Below the pieces are notes generated by a model. It worked only from the letters and a program-made list of their open reading frames with translations, did no database searches and was not told the origin of the DNA. DNA of 64,000 nucleotides from Gigaspora margarita (taxonomy: Eukaryota > Glomeromycota > Glomeromycetes > Diversisporales > Gigasporaceae): assembly GCA_009809945.1 (NCBI GenBank), contig WTPW01000318.1:369626-433625 (forward strand), written 5' to 3'. A program made the position numbers and the translations under genes. Positions 1 to 10,847 of the stretch are shown piece after piece. The first letter of the stretch is position 1. Every line of letters starts with the position of its first letter.

Positions 1-106
1 ATGGGGCACCGTCTAGTCTAGTTCTTTTTTTTATACTACATTTATTTTTTTTGATACTCACTTTTTTATAATTATCTATTTTACTTATAGTTGGTAGCAG
101 ATATAT

Positions 107-407
107 CAGGGATGGCAAATGACAATGTCATTTAAAATTTTCATGACAAATGACAAATTAGTGACAAATAACATAGATCATTTGTTATTTTTGTTATTTA
201 AAATAACATATTAAAACTTCGGGTGTTTTAGGATTTAACCAATCCTAAACTGCCTGAAGTGACACAAAATCTTAATAATCACAAGATGTTTGCATTTTTA
301 AATATAACCTATTTTTGTTATTTGTCATCTATCTTTTAAATGACAAAGTGACAAATGACAATGTCACAATATCATTTATGTCATTTAAAAGTCATTTGCC
401 AACCCTG
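107..407. mobile_element. hAT-like MITE, 301 bp
   Basis: The ends form terminal inverted repeats: the left end reads CAGGGATGGCAAAT and the right end, read inward, CAGGGTTGGCAAAT. Identical 8-bp direct repeats AGATATAT flank it at 99-106 and 408-415. CAGGG-type ends with an 8-bp target duplication are typical of hAT transposons. The interior is rich in short TGACAAATGACAATGTCA-type words and has no open frame, so it is non-autonomous. The intact target duplication suggests a fairly recent insertion. Confidence 0.85.
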
Positions 408-585
408 AGATATATTGTGATTTTTTAAAATATTTTAATATTTTTTGAGAATACCCAATCAAGTTTTATATCTTTGATTCTAATTATACAAAGAATATTT
501 AAGAATATTACAAAATATTTGTTATTGGTTATAACTAATTTTTTTTTGTGTTTCTTTCAAGTAGATCATGTTTTGGCAACTTGAA

Positions 586-848
586 CTTTAAACCATAAAA
601 CTAACAAGCAACAGAGGTTTTTTAATTAGTTTTTGCTCAAAGAAATAAGGTTTATAAAATTCCTAGCTCACTTGTATTTTCATAAGTTTTTTGTCAACCC
701 AATTTTTTTTTCTTATATTTCTATTGAGCAGGTAATGCTTTTATTAACATAAATTTAAAACAATAAACTAACAAGTGGTAGAGTAATCTAATTAGTTCTT
801 GCCTGAGAAATCTGATATTTGATAAAATTTTAGCTCACTTGAGTTTTT
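586..848. repeat. imperfect direct duplication, about 170-bp period
   Basis: A block beginning near 588 (ACTAACAAGCAACAGAG) and ending CTAGCTCACTTG is repeated in diverged form from about 758 (ACTAACAAGTGGTAGAG) to TTAGCTCACTTG. Both copies are T-rich and non-coding. It is an old tandem duplication of unknown origin. Confidence 0.6.
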
Positions 849-1914
849 GAAATTTCTTTATTGAGGTATTTGCCTAGTCATAGGATACACTTCTATGTGT
901 TGACTAGAATGAATTAACTTTTTTTTTGTTTTTTTTTGTTGAAACAAAGTATTCTAATAAAGAAATATAAAGAAAATATATATCATTATTAAATATTGTA
1001 AAATGTTGTATAGAAAAATAATATAAAAATTAGCTTCATTTTTAAAATAGAACTAATCTTTAAAATATTAAATAAATATGTTTGCATTAACAAACTCTAT
1101 TAACACTATAAAATTTTATTAAAAATATCATTTTGTATTTGAAAGTTGTTTTCCAATTTTAAGAATTTAAATAAACAAAAAAATAACAAAATTTGCAAAA
1201 TGTATATTTTATAAAATGCTTATAAAAAAGAGTGTAGTAACTTAGAGAAGTTGTTTAGTTGCGAGATAAAAAGAATATTCTTGTAATTTTGTCATTTTAA
1301 AAAATTTAGAGTATAAAGCAAATTTGATGATTAAAAATTTCAATCTCATTTACCTTTTTATATAAATTTTTTTTTATTGATTTGATAATGATCAAATTTT
1401 AATTTTGAATCCATTTATTAAATGAAATCTGGATTCTCTGACTAACCAAGCCAGTTTAGAAACAACCCAAGTTGATTTGAAATCATAAAATTTGATTACA
1501 AATACAACGAAAGACTATATAATTAATGAAAGGTAAAAAGATTAATATTTATGAAAATATCAAAGATAGCATAACTAATTAAATTTTATTTTTCTAAAAA
1601 CTTTATAAATTTATTTCATCAAAAGGCAGTGAAAGTAATGAATATGTTGAAACCAATTAAGATAATGAAAGTGATGAAAGGTACAAAACTGAGAAAGATA
1701 TCATAAATAAAAAAGTGATATAATAATATTGAAACTTAAATCTTAAACTATTCAAAACTGACGAAACTGATAAAGATTGTAAACCTAATAAAAGACAATA
1801 TGCTTGATGAAAGCTAATAGGATTGATATTTTATACATGATTATAAAATTAATCCTTTTAAATTTAAGCTTTAGCACACTCGAATCCTAAATATATAAGG
1901 TAAGTATGGGTATT
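849..1914. other. AT-rich intergenic DNA, no gene seen
   Basis: This stretch has very high AT content, no long open frame on either strand and no clear inverted repeat. I see nothing to annotate. Confidence 0.6.
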
Positions 1915-1916
1915 GT

Positions 1917-2459
1917 GGCGGAGTTAAGAGAAATTTGGTATAACTCTGGATCTATTGGTCCAAATTGAATGATCTTGGTACCATTTGATTCATCTCAATG
2001 AGACGAATCAAATTGTGCCAAAATCGTTCTATTTGGATCACAGGATCACAGGTTATTTACAATTGTATATTACACAAAATTGGAGAGGTATTGTAGTGGA
2101 TAAGGGCATTGTGGCAGATTCACAATAACTCATGACCTATTAGTCCAATCTAAACGATTTTTATACCATTCGAATCGTCTCACTGAGACAATTCGAATGG
2201 CACAAAAACTACTTGATTTCGATCACTGGGTCACAAGATATTGGCATTAGAATAGTGTCTGAATATAATATATTGGTTTTTTTTTATTTAAACATTTGAT
2301 CAATATTTCATGACCCAATGATCAAAATCAAACGATTTTTGTACCATTCGAATCATCTCGATGAGACAATTCGAATGGTATAAAAATTATTTAGTTTGGT
2401 CCAATGGGTCACGAGTTATAGCAGACCCGCTACAATACCCATATCTGCCACAATACCCA
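1917..2459. mobile_element. TA-target MITE with three internal palindromic modules
   Basis: The left end TGGGTATTGTGGCGGA is mirrored by the right end (TCTGCCACAATACCCA), and TA dinucleotides flank both sides (1915-1916, 2460-2461). This points to a Tc1/mariner-superfamily target. Inside are three tandem diverged modules about 180 bp apart, each a palindrome around a core such as TCTCAATGAGAC (about 1996, 2180 and 2355). The modules also contain GATTTTTGTACCATTCGAAT-like arms and GATCACTGGGTCAC-like borders. There is no transposase. The same module recurs elsewhere in the window in other element types. Confidence 0.75.
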
Positions 2460-2630
2460 TAATTACTTTATGTTTTAATGCTTTAGAATTATCAAAAGTA
2501 GCAATACTAATGAAATATGACAACTGATATATCACTTGCCAAGCTATTGTAAATTACTTGCAGATTTGCCTTGTTTTTTTTTATTTTCTTGTGATATCTG
2601 CTAACTATAGTACCTTCGAATGTATATTTA

Positions 2631-2750
2631 TTTACTTCATCATTGCAAAACAAAAAATACATCATGTGTATTTACCTACTTCATCATTGCAAAACAAAAA
2701 ATACATCATGTGTATTTACCTACTTCATCATTGCAAAACAAAAAATATAT
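2631..2750. repeat. 44-bp tandem repeat, about 2.7 copies
   Basis: The word TCATCATTGCAAAACAAAAA recurs at 2637, 2681 and 2725, a 44-bp period with almost no divergence, so the expansion is recent. The open frame across it exists only because of the repeat. Confidence 0.85.
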
Positions 2751-3291
2751 TATAAAATTTATATCTGAAATTGATAAAGTTATTGTCTAATTAATTTGCT
2801 ACTCATGAATTAGAAATTATTATAAAATTCACTGGGCATGATCTTAGAATTTTTAATTAAAAATTTATAAAGGCAAAATACTGTAGATCATCTAATGGTA
2901 TTAGGGTTCATTTTTAGATCTCTATCAAGAATAGTACATAAATAATATTTTTAAAAACCCTCATCAGAATCAGTACTGCCATTCATCAGGATAAGGATTC
3001 CATTATTAGCATCTTGAAAACTATTATATATTCTTTTGGATTCAATAATTTCTGCCTAAATTTCTATTAGCTAGTTCAACAGATTAGATTTTGGTGATAG
3101 CTCAAGTCTTTATCAATAAATTTATTTCGCATAAAAGATGAGGTCATATAAAGATCACATGATGTAATTTGCGCGAAGACGATATTATCCTCTGTGATGT
3201 ATATCTCTACTAATTCATCTCCAAGTTTAAAGGTTTTGCCGTCAAACCTGGTCACTAGAGATGGGCATGCACGGGATCTGTGTGGGATTCC
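2751..3291. other. intergenic DNA, no gene seen
   Basis: It is AT-rich except for a more GC-rich patch at 3140-3300 just outside the snap-back element. No supported feature was found. Confidence 0.5.
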
Positions 3292-3303
3292 GCGCGTGAT
3301 ATA

Positions 3304-5740
3304 ACTGGGCCAGGGCATAGTACATTTTTTTCGCAGCACATGACATAGATCAGTGATAATTCACGATTTCGTCACTTTTTTGTATATCATCTTTTAAACT
3401 TTGAGCGAAGGTTTCTCTATACCCACAAAGCCAAATTCGATAAACTTTTTTTTATCTGAATTCTACTAATATGTATAATTAAAATAAAAAAAAATTTATC
3501 GAATTTGGCTTGGTGGTTATCAAGATTCCTTCACTCAAAGTCTTAAAAAAAAAAACCTCCCGTCAATCAAGATAAAGCTGTGCTGAAACTTTTTTCAAAC
3601 TTTGAACGAAGGTATCTTAATAGCCACCAAGCCAAATTCAGTAACCTCTTTTTTATTTATATTCTACGGATCTGTAGAATTTAAATAAAAAAGAGTTTAC
3701 CAAATTTGGCTTGGTGGTTTCGTTCAACGTTTGAAAAAATTTTGGCGCAACTATTTTTGATAGACGTTTTGAATTTTTAAGACTTTGAGCGAAGGTGTCT
3801 CGATAACCACCAAACCAAATTTGATAATTTTTTTTTATTTGAATTTTGCAGATTTGTAGAATTNGAATAAAAAAAATTGTTGAATTTGGTTTGGTGGTTA
3901 TCGAGACACCTTCGCTCAAAGTCTTAAAAACTCAAAATGTCTATCAAAATTGAAGCTGTGCCAAAATTTTTTCAAACCTTGAACAAAGGTATCTTGATAA
4001 CCACCAAGCCAAATTCGGTAAACTCTTTTTTATTTAAATTCTACAGATTCATAGAATCTAAATAAAAAAGAGCTTACTGAATTTGGCTTGGTGGCTATCA
4101 AGATACCTTCGTTCAAAGTTTGAAAAAATTTCGGCGCAGCTTCTATTTTGATAGACGTTTTGAGTTTTTAAGACTTTGAGCGAAAGTGTCTTGATAACTA
4201 CCAAACCAAATTCAACAATTTTTTTTATTTGAATTCTACAAATCTGCAAAATTCAAATAAAAAAAATTATCAAATTTGGTTTGTGGTTATCGAGACAACT
4301 TTGCTCAAATTCTTAAAAACTCAAAACGTTTATCAAAATAAAAGCTGTGCCGAAATTTTTTTCAAACTTTGAATAAAGGTATCTTGATAACCACCAAGCC
4401 AAATTTGGTAAACTCTTTTTTATTTAGATTCTATAAATCTGTAGAATTTAAATAAAAAAGAGTTTACTGAATTTGGCTTGGTGGTTATCGAAATACCTTC
4501 GTTCAAAGTTTGAAAATTTTGGCGCAGCTTCAATTTTGATAGACGTTTTGAGTTTTAAGAATGTGAGCGAAGGTGGCTCGATAACCACAAACCAAATTTG
4601 ATAATTTTTTTTTATTTGAATTTTGCAGATTTGTAGAATTCAAATAAAAAAAAAATTGTTGAATTTGGTTTGGTAGTTATCAAGACACCTTCGCTCTAAG
4701 TCTTAAAAACTCAAAACGTCTATCAAAGTAGAAGCTGCGCCAAAATTTTTTCAAACTTTGAACGAAGGTATCTCGATAGCCACCCAGCCAAATTCGGTAA
4801 GCTCTTTTTTATTTAGATTCTATGAATCTGAAGAATTTAAATAAAAAAGAGTTTAATGAATTTGGCTTGGTGGTTATCAAGATACCTTCGTTCAAAGTTT
4901 GAAAAAATTTCGGCGCAGCTTCAATTTTGATAGACATTTTAAGTTTTTAAGACTTTGAGCGAAGGTGTCTCGATAACCACCAAACCAATTTTTTTTTATT
5001 CAAATTCTACAAATCTGCAAAATTCAAATAAAAAAAATTTTATCAAATTTGGTTTGGTGGTTATCGAAACACCTTCGCTCAAAGTCTTAAAAATTCAAAA
5101 TGTCTATCAAAAATAGAAGTTGCGCCAAAATTTTTTCAAACTTTGAACGAAGGTATTTCGATAACCATTAAGCCAAATTCGGTATTCTTTTTTTTATTTA
5201 AATTCTACAGATCTGTAGAATATAAATAAAAAAGAGTTTAATGAATTTGGCTTGGTAGCTATCAAGATACCTTTCAAAGTTTGAAAAAAGTTTTGGCGCA
5301 GCTTCTATCTTGATTGACGGTTTGTTTTTTTTAAAACTTTGAGCGAAGGATTCTTGATAACCACTAAGCCAAATTCGATAAATTTTTTTTTATTTTAATT
5401 CTACATATTTGTAGAATTCAAATAAAAAAAAGTTTATCGAATTTGGCTTTGCGGGTATAGAGAAACCTTCACTCAAAGTTTAAAAGATGATATACAAAAA
5501 AGTGACAAAATCGTGAATTATCACTGTCTACATCACGTGCTGTGGAAAAAATGTACTACACCCAGTGTTATAAATTCAAAAAATTTTTATTCGCGCAAAC
5601 ACAAAAAAAAAACTCACAAAAAAAAATTATACGCGTGTTATATATACAGGAAGCCCCGATATACGCGCAAATTTAAATCTATGTGCGCTGCGCCTACTGC
5701 GCGAATCCAATTTACATCACTGACTACACCCTGGCCCAGT
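3304..5740. mobile_element. snap-back transposon-like element with long TIRs and internal hairpin array
   Basis: The outermost about 130 bp on each side are inverted copies of each other (left 3304-3445, starting ACTGGGCCAGGGC; right about 5437-5562 plus 5731-5740), with only scattered mismatches. Flanks show a probable 11-bp duplication CGCGTGATATA (3293-3303 and 5742-5752, one extra base on the right). Long TIRs with an 8-12 bp duplication resemble Mutator-like elements. The interior is a tandem array of about 390-bp units; the word GACTTTGAGCGAAGGTGTC recurs near 3781, 4172, 4561 and 4951. Each unit holds two hairpin pairs, one with AACCACCAAACC arms and one with AACCACCAAGCC arms. No transposase is present. 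A 160-bp hAT-like MITE has inserted near the right end. The superfamily is uncertain. Confidence 0.75.
5563..5722. mobile_element. 160-bp hAT-like MITE nested in the snap-back TIR
   Basis: It starts CAGTGTTATAAATT and ends AATTTACATCACTG, with identical 8-bp duplications ACTACACC at 5555-5562 and 5723-5730. Removing it and one duplication restores the match between the two TIRs of the host element, so the insertion is younger. A second copy of exactly the same length lies at 50721-50880. The interior is relatively rich in CG dinucleotides (GCGCAAA, TACGCG, GCGCGAAT). Confidence 0.92.
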
Positions 5741-5929
5741 CCGCGTGATATACAGATTTTTTAGAGCCCGAGCGGGATTTTTAATTTGATTCCAAAATAA
5801 AATTATCTGGCCGGCATTACAATATCATCTTGCTGGCATTAATATAATATCTAGCCTGCATTGCATATTTAGTTTAATTCCTAATTAACTCTGACTCTGA
5901 AAGCTTGTGTTAATATACATTTAAATTTA

Positions 5930-6133
5930 GTATACTACATGTTGACACATTAACGTGCTATCCAGTATGCTAACGTGTTAATAAAAGATTATTTTTAAAC
6001 CAAACACGATTACGTGCTATCTCAAGCTTTCGAATTTGGTAACTGTTATTCTAATACACTCGAACAAGTTATATAAGAACACCTTATATGCAAACACGTT
6101 AACGTGCTAGCCCGTCAACGTGTTATATTATTT
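5930..6133. repeat. inverted-repeat element with AACGTG motifs
   Basis: A left arm near 5938-5985 (TGTTGACACATTAACGTGCTA) is mirrored near 6090-6130 (ACGTTAACGTGCTAGCCCG then CAACGTGTTA). Both arms carry TTAACGTGCTA words in both orientations. It is probably a decayed MITE; no target duplication is evident. Confidence 0.5.
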
Positions 6134-6409
6134 AAACAAATGATCATATAGGAATCATAGTGTAAAACAGGTTTCCCTTTCAAAATTAACTAACATTTAA
6201 TGTATTATGCAAAAATGGAAATGAACTAAATAAAGAAAAAGGTGGTCTATATACAAATTTAGAGGTAAAACTAATGGATCTCTAATGTCACAAACTTCGA
6301 GTTTTTGAAATACTTATAATATTTAGATATGTGCATTTCTATGTCGAATTTATTTATTTATAAAGTATTTCAATAAATAAATTTATAAGAAGTAACTAAG
6401 GCCATGCAA

Positions 6410-6622
6410 AATTAATTAATTGGGTTTTCATAACCCTGGTCGGGTCAAAATTTGAAAACTTCTAAAAAAAATTTTTTTTATATGTTTTAATAACTGGGTG
6501 GAATTAAAAAAAAAATTTTTTATAATTTCATAAAATTTTATATATGAGATTTAAAAAAAAAGCCAGCCGACCGGGTCTATTTAAAAGTTTCATGTTATGA
6601 AAACCAATTAATTAAATTTGTA
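6410..6622. repeat. inverted-repeat element (MITE-like)
   Basis: The left arm AATTAATTGGGTTTTCATAA (about 6412-6432) is mirrored by TTATGAAAACCAATTAATTA (about 6595-6614). Inner arms carry GGTCGGGTC and GACCGGGTC. The interior is AT-rich with no open frame. Confidence 0.6.
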
Positions 6623-7017
6623 TAACCTAATTTGAACAAGTAAATTGATTTCAATAATTATTTCTGCATGGTATTTTTATTAGACACAAAATTAAGAAAC
6701 CTGCTTCTATCTGCGCATAACGCATAGGATTTTTGCGATTTGCCTATCTCTACTGGTCACACTGAAAGATGTGCTACTTTGAAAGGATAAATTAATGCCT
6801 GAATAATGAATATTCCTTATTTACACTAGTTACTGAAAGACGTGAATTAAGCAGTTTGATATCTGTATTTAGAATATTATAGTATACTATGAATTAATAT
6901 AAAAAACCTATTCATGTAAGTTTTTTACAAAATGTGATTTGACAATAAGAATAATAGCAAAAATAAACCTTAATTGAAACAAACTGCAAAAAACTCGTCA
7001 AATTGTAACCAAATCAC

Positions 7018-7112
7018 TAAAGCCCAACAAAATAATATTATAAAAGAGCAAGCTAAAATCTGAAAGCCCAACAAAATAATACTATAAAGAACAAACTAAA
7101 ATCTGAAAGTAT
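7018..7112. repeat. short tandem duplication
   Basis: The phrase AAAGCCCAACAAAATAATA followed by CTAAAATCTG occurs twice with small changes. It is a local two-copy duplication in non-coding DNA. Confidence 0.7.
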
Positions 7113-7133
7113 ATATATCAAAAAAAAGCTACA

Positions 7134-7224
7134 AAAACTGCCTAAAATGTAATAAAAACTTTGTTGCTTAATAAATAAAAACTTCAAAACAATCGCAATA
7201 CTGACGATTTCAATATCACAATGN

Positions 7225-7291
<67 letters not shown>

Positions 7292-7384
7292 AGCAAAACT
7301 GCCTAAAATGTAATAAAAACTTTGTTGCTTAATAAATAAAAACTTCAAAACAATCGCAATACTGACGATTTCAATATCACAATG
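7134..7384. repeat. identical 90-bp direct repeat around an N plus poly-A
   Basis: Bases 7134-7223 and 7295-7384 are the same 90-bp sequence. Between them are a single N at 7224, a run of about 65 A and a few bases. Identical copies separated by N and a homopolymer are what an imperfect contig join or unresolved poly-A slippage would leave, so this may be an assembly artefact and not biology. Confidence 0.8.
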
Positions 7385-8100
7385 ATACAAATGATAACGT
7401 TCTAGCAAGAAAAACAATTATTAAAAAAATAGCAATTAATATAATAATTATCAGAAATGCATAACAAAAACATATATTGGTATCCATTAGCTTTTATTTA
7501 GAATTAACTAAATAATACCTAAGCCACACAGCGAGGATGTCAATACCAAAAGTGGCCCAAAAATAATAGTAAAAGATTACAAATGATACCAAGATTTCAC
7601 AACCTGGGTTTGTGAAAGCAAAAAATATCCTCGAAAGATTTGGTTAGTAAACAGCCCCAAATTCTCGAGGGTAAAGGTCCTTTCCTAGGTAAGGAAGATA
7701 GCATAGTTTCTAGCAGTCTTCCAGCCCATTCTTACAAAAACTTCTTACCTATAAAAGAATTTTTCAAATGAAAAAAGTTAAAATAGGTTTAGCAACTGAA
7801 CACAAAGTGTGACAGAATGAAATGCTTACAACAAACGACTTTGGCTTGAAAGAAAGAAAAAATAAAGAATAATAAAGAACCCTACAACCTTTATATCTCT
7901 TTTCATTATCGCGTTGTATTGTTGCGATCAAAATACAAAATACACGTAAGATCGACATTTTCATTATCTTGATTAGATCATTCTAGAACCAATCAGAGAA
8001 CATACATTTTGATCGCATGCAATTTTGGTTTCAATCGGTTTAGCATATAAAAAATAAACCGGTTCCAAACTAAAAATTGTAATATGAAGTATTTACGAGT
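7385..8100. other. intergenic DNA, no gene seen
   Basis: No supported gene is seen. A small open frame on the minus strand near 7764-7964 has no recognisable features. Confidence 0.5.
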
Positions 8101-8505
8101 GGTCATGCAATGATTAATATCATAAAATTTGTTCTGTCAGAGTAAATGATTGGTTGACATGTGCCGCGCAGCGGCACATTTCAGCCAATCATTTTACTCT
8201 GACAGAATAAATTTTGTGATATTTATTGATATTTGGGCTTGGTGCTACAGAAAAGAGGGAAATCGACAAAATTTTGAAAATTAATTTTTTTATATAAATT
8301 AATTTAGAATACAATTAGAATCATTTTTACTTAAGACACAAAAGTAGTTGTATTAATAAAATTTTGCAATAAAGTTCTTCAAAATCTATAATTTCTTATA
8401 GCTTATTATAAAATTTATAACATAAAAATTGATTTTCTGAAGATCTTTTTTTTTGTTGATTTCCCCCTTTTCTGTAGCACCTAACCCATTTATCATTGCA
8501 TGATC
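8101..8505. repeat. nested inverted repeats, including a GC-centred hairpin
   Basis: Outer inverted ends GGTCATGCAATGATTAA (8101) and TTATCATTGCATGATCC (ends about 8505) enclose two further inverted repeats. The first is an almost perfect hairpin at 8109-8230 whose tip is TGTGCCGC-GCA-GCGGCACA. The second, at 8230-8495, has arms GGTGCTACAGAAAAG and CTTTTCTGTAGCACC. Nothing codes here. It looks like MITEs inserted in or formed from one another. Confidence 0.7.
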
Positions 8506-8852
8506 CATGTCAGGGTTGGGCAAGTCATATATCCGGTGTTTATTTACCGGACATTAGACATTTTCAAATTGTCCTATGTGATGTCTAGTGTTCAAAGAGG
8601 TGCAGTTACAGTTGGGATTGAACAATGTCTAATAATATTGCATAGGATGATTCAGACAATTTTCCAATGTCCAATAATAAGTCCAAAGCTAATGACCAAT
8701 CAAGTATATTGACACTAAAAATTATAACAAATTAGTATGGTATAACATTCCGATTTTAAAATACAATTGCATGGGTTTTATGTAACAACCTGTGCTTTTT
8801 TCATTTACTTATTGGCATGGGATTTTTGTTATGTCAGACACCATGCAATAAG

Positions 8853-8983
8853 ATAGTTATTGTATGGGTTGTAATGAATAACCCAGTTACACACACGGGT
8901 TCATATTTAAATCCTGTGTTTTCAGCACAGAATATGAACTCGTATATAACTGGATTATTCACTACAACCATACAATAACTATA
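8853..8983. repeat. long hairpin (MITE-like), about 130 bp
   Basis: The left arm ATAGTTATTGTATGGGTTGT is mirrored by ACAACCATACAATAACTAT on the right, with inner arms CATATTTAAATCCTGTG and CACAGAATATG. The result is almost fully self-complementary with a short TTTTCAG loop. Confidence 0.75.
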
Positions 8984-9962
8984 AAATATTATGTTGTTCA
9001 GCTGTAATTTCTAACCCTAACACTAATAATGTATGTATGTACAGATTTTAATAACAGTCACATGATTTGTCACATCCAAAATTTTATTATATTATTTTTA
9101 TAAATTACACAAATTAATGAATTTACATTTTTGAAAAATTCATCTGACACCTTAGTTTTAACATGCAATGCTTCTTAAGACAAACCTGAAGCTGAAGTTT
9201 TTATGAATCAGAAAATATAAAAAATACCATGTAAAGTATTATGGCTTTGAAAGTATGCAATTATTTTGCTTGATCTTTTTCCAGTTTGCAAATACCAGGT
9301 ATAAAAAGTAGATAGTTAGATGCGTAAAGTGAGAACTTTTATCAAAATGCATCTGTGAAAGACTGGTTTATTATGAAAGTAATAATAAAAATTAGAAAAA
9401 ACTATTTCATGAATAGGTAGATTATATTAATTCAACATTTTTTTATATAATTTGCTTTTTTTTTGTTTACTAGCATTTATTTACAGAGACTATTTTTCTA
9501 GAAAAGGCACCTTAAGAACACCATGCTACCTTGGTTTTTGAAATCTTTAAAATAACACCGTATTCTTGGATAAAAAGTTAAAATAGCAGTAATGAATACA
9601 CTTTATAAGAATGAAAAAGTACTTATGGATAACTTTTGTAACTTTTCAAGAACACTAAATTGACTTTTTGGGCCTTTCAATAATAATATTGGATCAGAAT
9701 ATTTCTTGCTTAATAACAAATTATTTATTGTCAATTTTTAAACTAGTGTATTTTTTATGAATAATAGTATAATAACGATAATTACTATTGTTTAACATTT
9801 TTTTATTTATAAATTAATACCTTTGCTAATTTTATATTAATTAATATATTCACTAATTATTAAAGATAGGGTATCTTGTATGATCTGTGATATAATAAAA
9901 TAATGTGAATGCTGTGGGTTGCAGATCAATTTATTAGCCAATCAAATTAATCTATTTTCATA
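8984..9962. other. AT-rich intergenic DNA, no gene seen
   Basis: No supported coding frame, inverted repeat or tandem repeat was recognised. Confidence 0.5.
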
Positions 9963-9964
9963 AC

Positions 9965-10124
9965 ATATGGGGACCCCCATAGCAAAAGGGGGCAGTGGGA
10001 CAAAAATTTTGTTTTTGTAATTTTATAAAAATTACAATCCTATTAATCTAATTCTTCAAGAAATCAATTAAAATAAAAAAATTTTTTTTGCTCCACTGCC
10101 CCCTTTTGCTATGGGGTCCCATAT
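9965..10124. mobile_element. MITE with GGGGACCCC-type ends, about 160 bp
   Basis: The left end TATGGGGACCCCCATAGC with AAAAGGGGGCAGTGG is mirrored on the right by CCACTGCCCCC and GCTATGGGGTCCCATA. The arms are about 45 bp with few mismatches and are GC-rich compared with the AT-rich centre. The flanks share ATAT-like bases, too short and simple to fix a target duplication. Confidence 0.75.
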
Positions 10125-10664
10125 AAAGACTAAAATCTTCGAACCTGCAATGATTTTGTTTATTATTTATATTATACTGAATAATTCTATTATATTTTAT
10201 ATAATCATTACAAGCACTACACTCAAAATTTTTAACTTTTTTTTTTTAAAGATGAGACCTTGCTTGTATCTTTATTGGGTAATCTATATAAGAGATTATA
10301 TAAAGCAATGACTTAAATTGTACAATGACAAATATATATAAATTATATTCAAGAATAGAAGCTCAAACTAATTTATCTGCAATCTAAACCAAAATTTTTA
10401 ACTTTTTAAATAGCTTATATATTATATTTTAATATGGTTTTAAAATATTGTATAACCTATATAGATCCCTTAATAAATACAAAGCACTTCTAATAAACTT
10501 TCAAAAAATTTTTAATCTATATTATAAAAGTTATAACTGTCTATCCGCTTAAAGCATTCTGATTGGTCAAATTTGGGTACCGTGATCAGGATCGTTATCA
10601 GGTGATCTTCATCATGTGATCTACATATGCTGTCCCTATTAAGTCCCTATTACCTGAGTTAGAA
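10125..10664. other. AT-rich intergenic DNA, no gene seen
   Basis: No gene is supported. A block at 10555-10620 contains repeated GATCAGG/GATC words typical of the dispersed repeats in this window. Confidence 0.5.
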
Positions 10665-10700
10665 TTTTTTATTTTGTTTTTTTTTTTTTTTTTTTTTTTT

Positions 10701-10735
10701 AAAAGTGAGGTTTATCCTCAGTTCCTTTATTGAAT
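10701..10735 (-). other. 3' stem-loop of the LINE next to the poly-A tail
   Basis: Read on the minus strand, the end of the element is AATAAAGGAACT, then GAGG-ATAAA-CCTC, then ACTTTT and poly-A. The four-base stem with a short loop sits just before the tail. A similar layout ends the SINE at 57352-57866. Such 3' structures are known to be recognised by some LINE reverse transcriptases; here that role is inferred. Confidence 0.55.
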
Positions 10736-10847
10736 TTCAAATATATTTACAACATTTTCATGTATGAAGTACATTATCTTTTTGTCCCGAAACTAAGGCT
10801 CAGACTGGCTTAAGCCGCATCTGCAACCCATACTTTCTCAAGTAGGA

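Noticed and set aside
3076-4249. Minus-strand open frames in and beside the snap-back array
   Set aside because: They are translations of inverted repeats, with no domain, no consistent start and copies in both orientations.
3304-5740. CRISPR array
   Set aside because: The repeats are diverged, about 390 bp long, self-complementary and without unique spacers; the genome is eukaryotic.
7224-7289. Poly-A tract as the tail of a retrocopy
   Set aside because: It follows an N and separates two identical 90-bp copies, which fits an assembly join better than an insertion.
8511-8715. hAT-like element starting CAGGGTTGGGCAAG
   Set aside because: A plausible left end was seen, but no matching right end or 8-bp duplication was found within the following kilobase.
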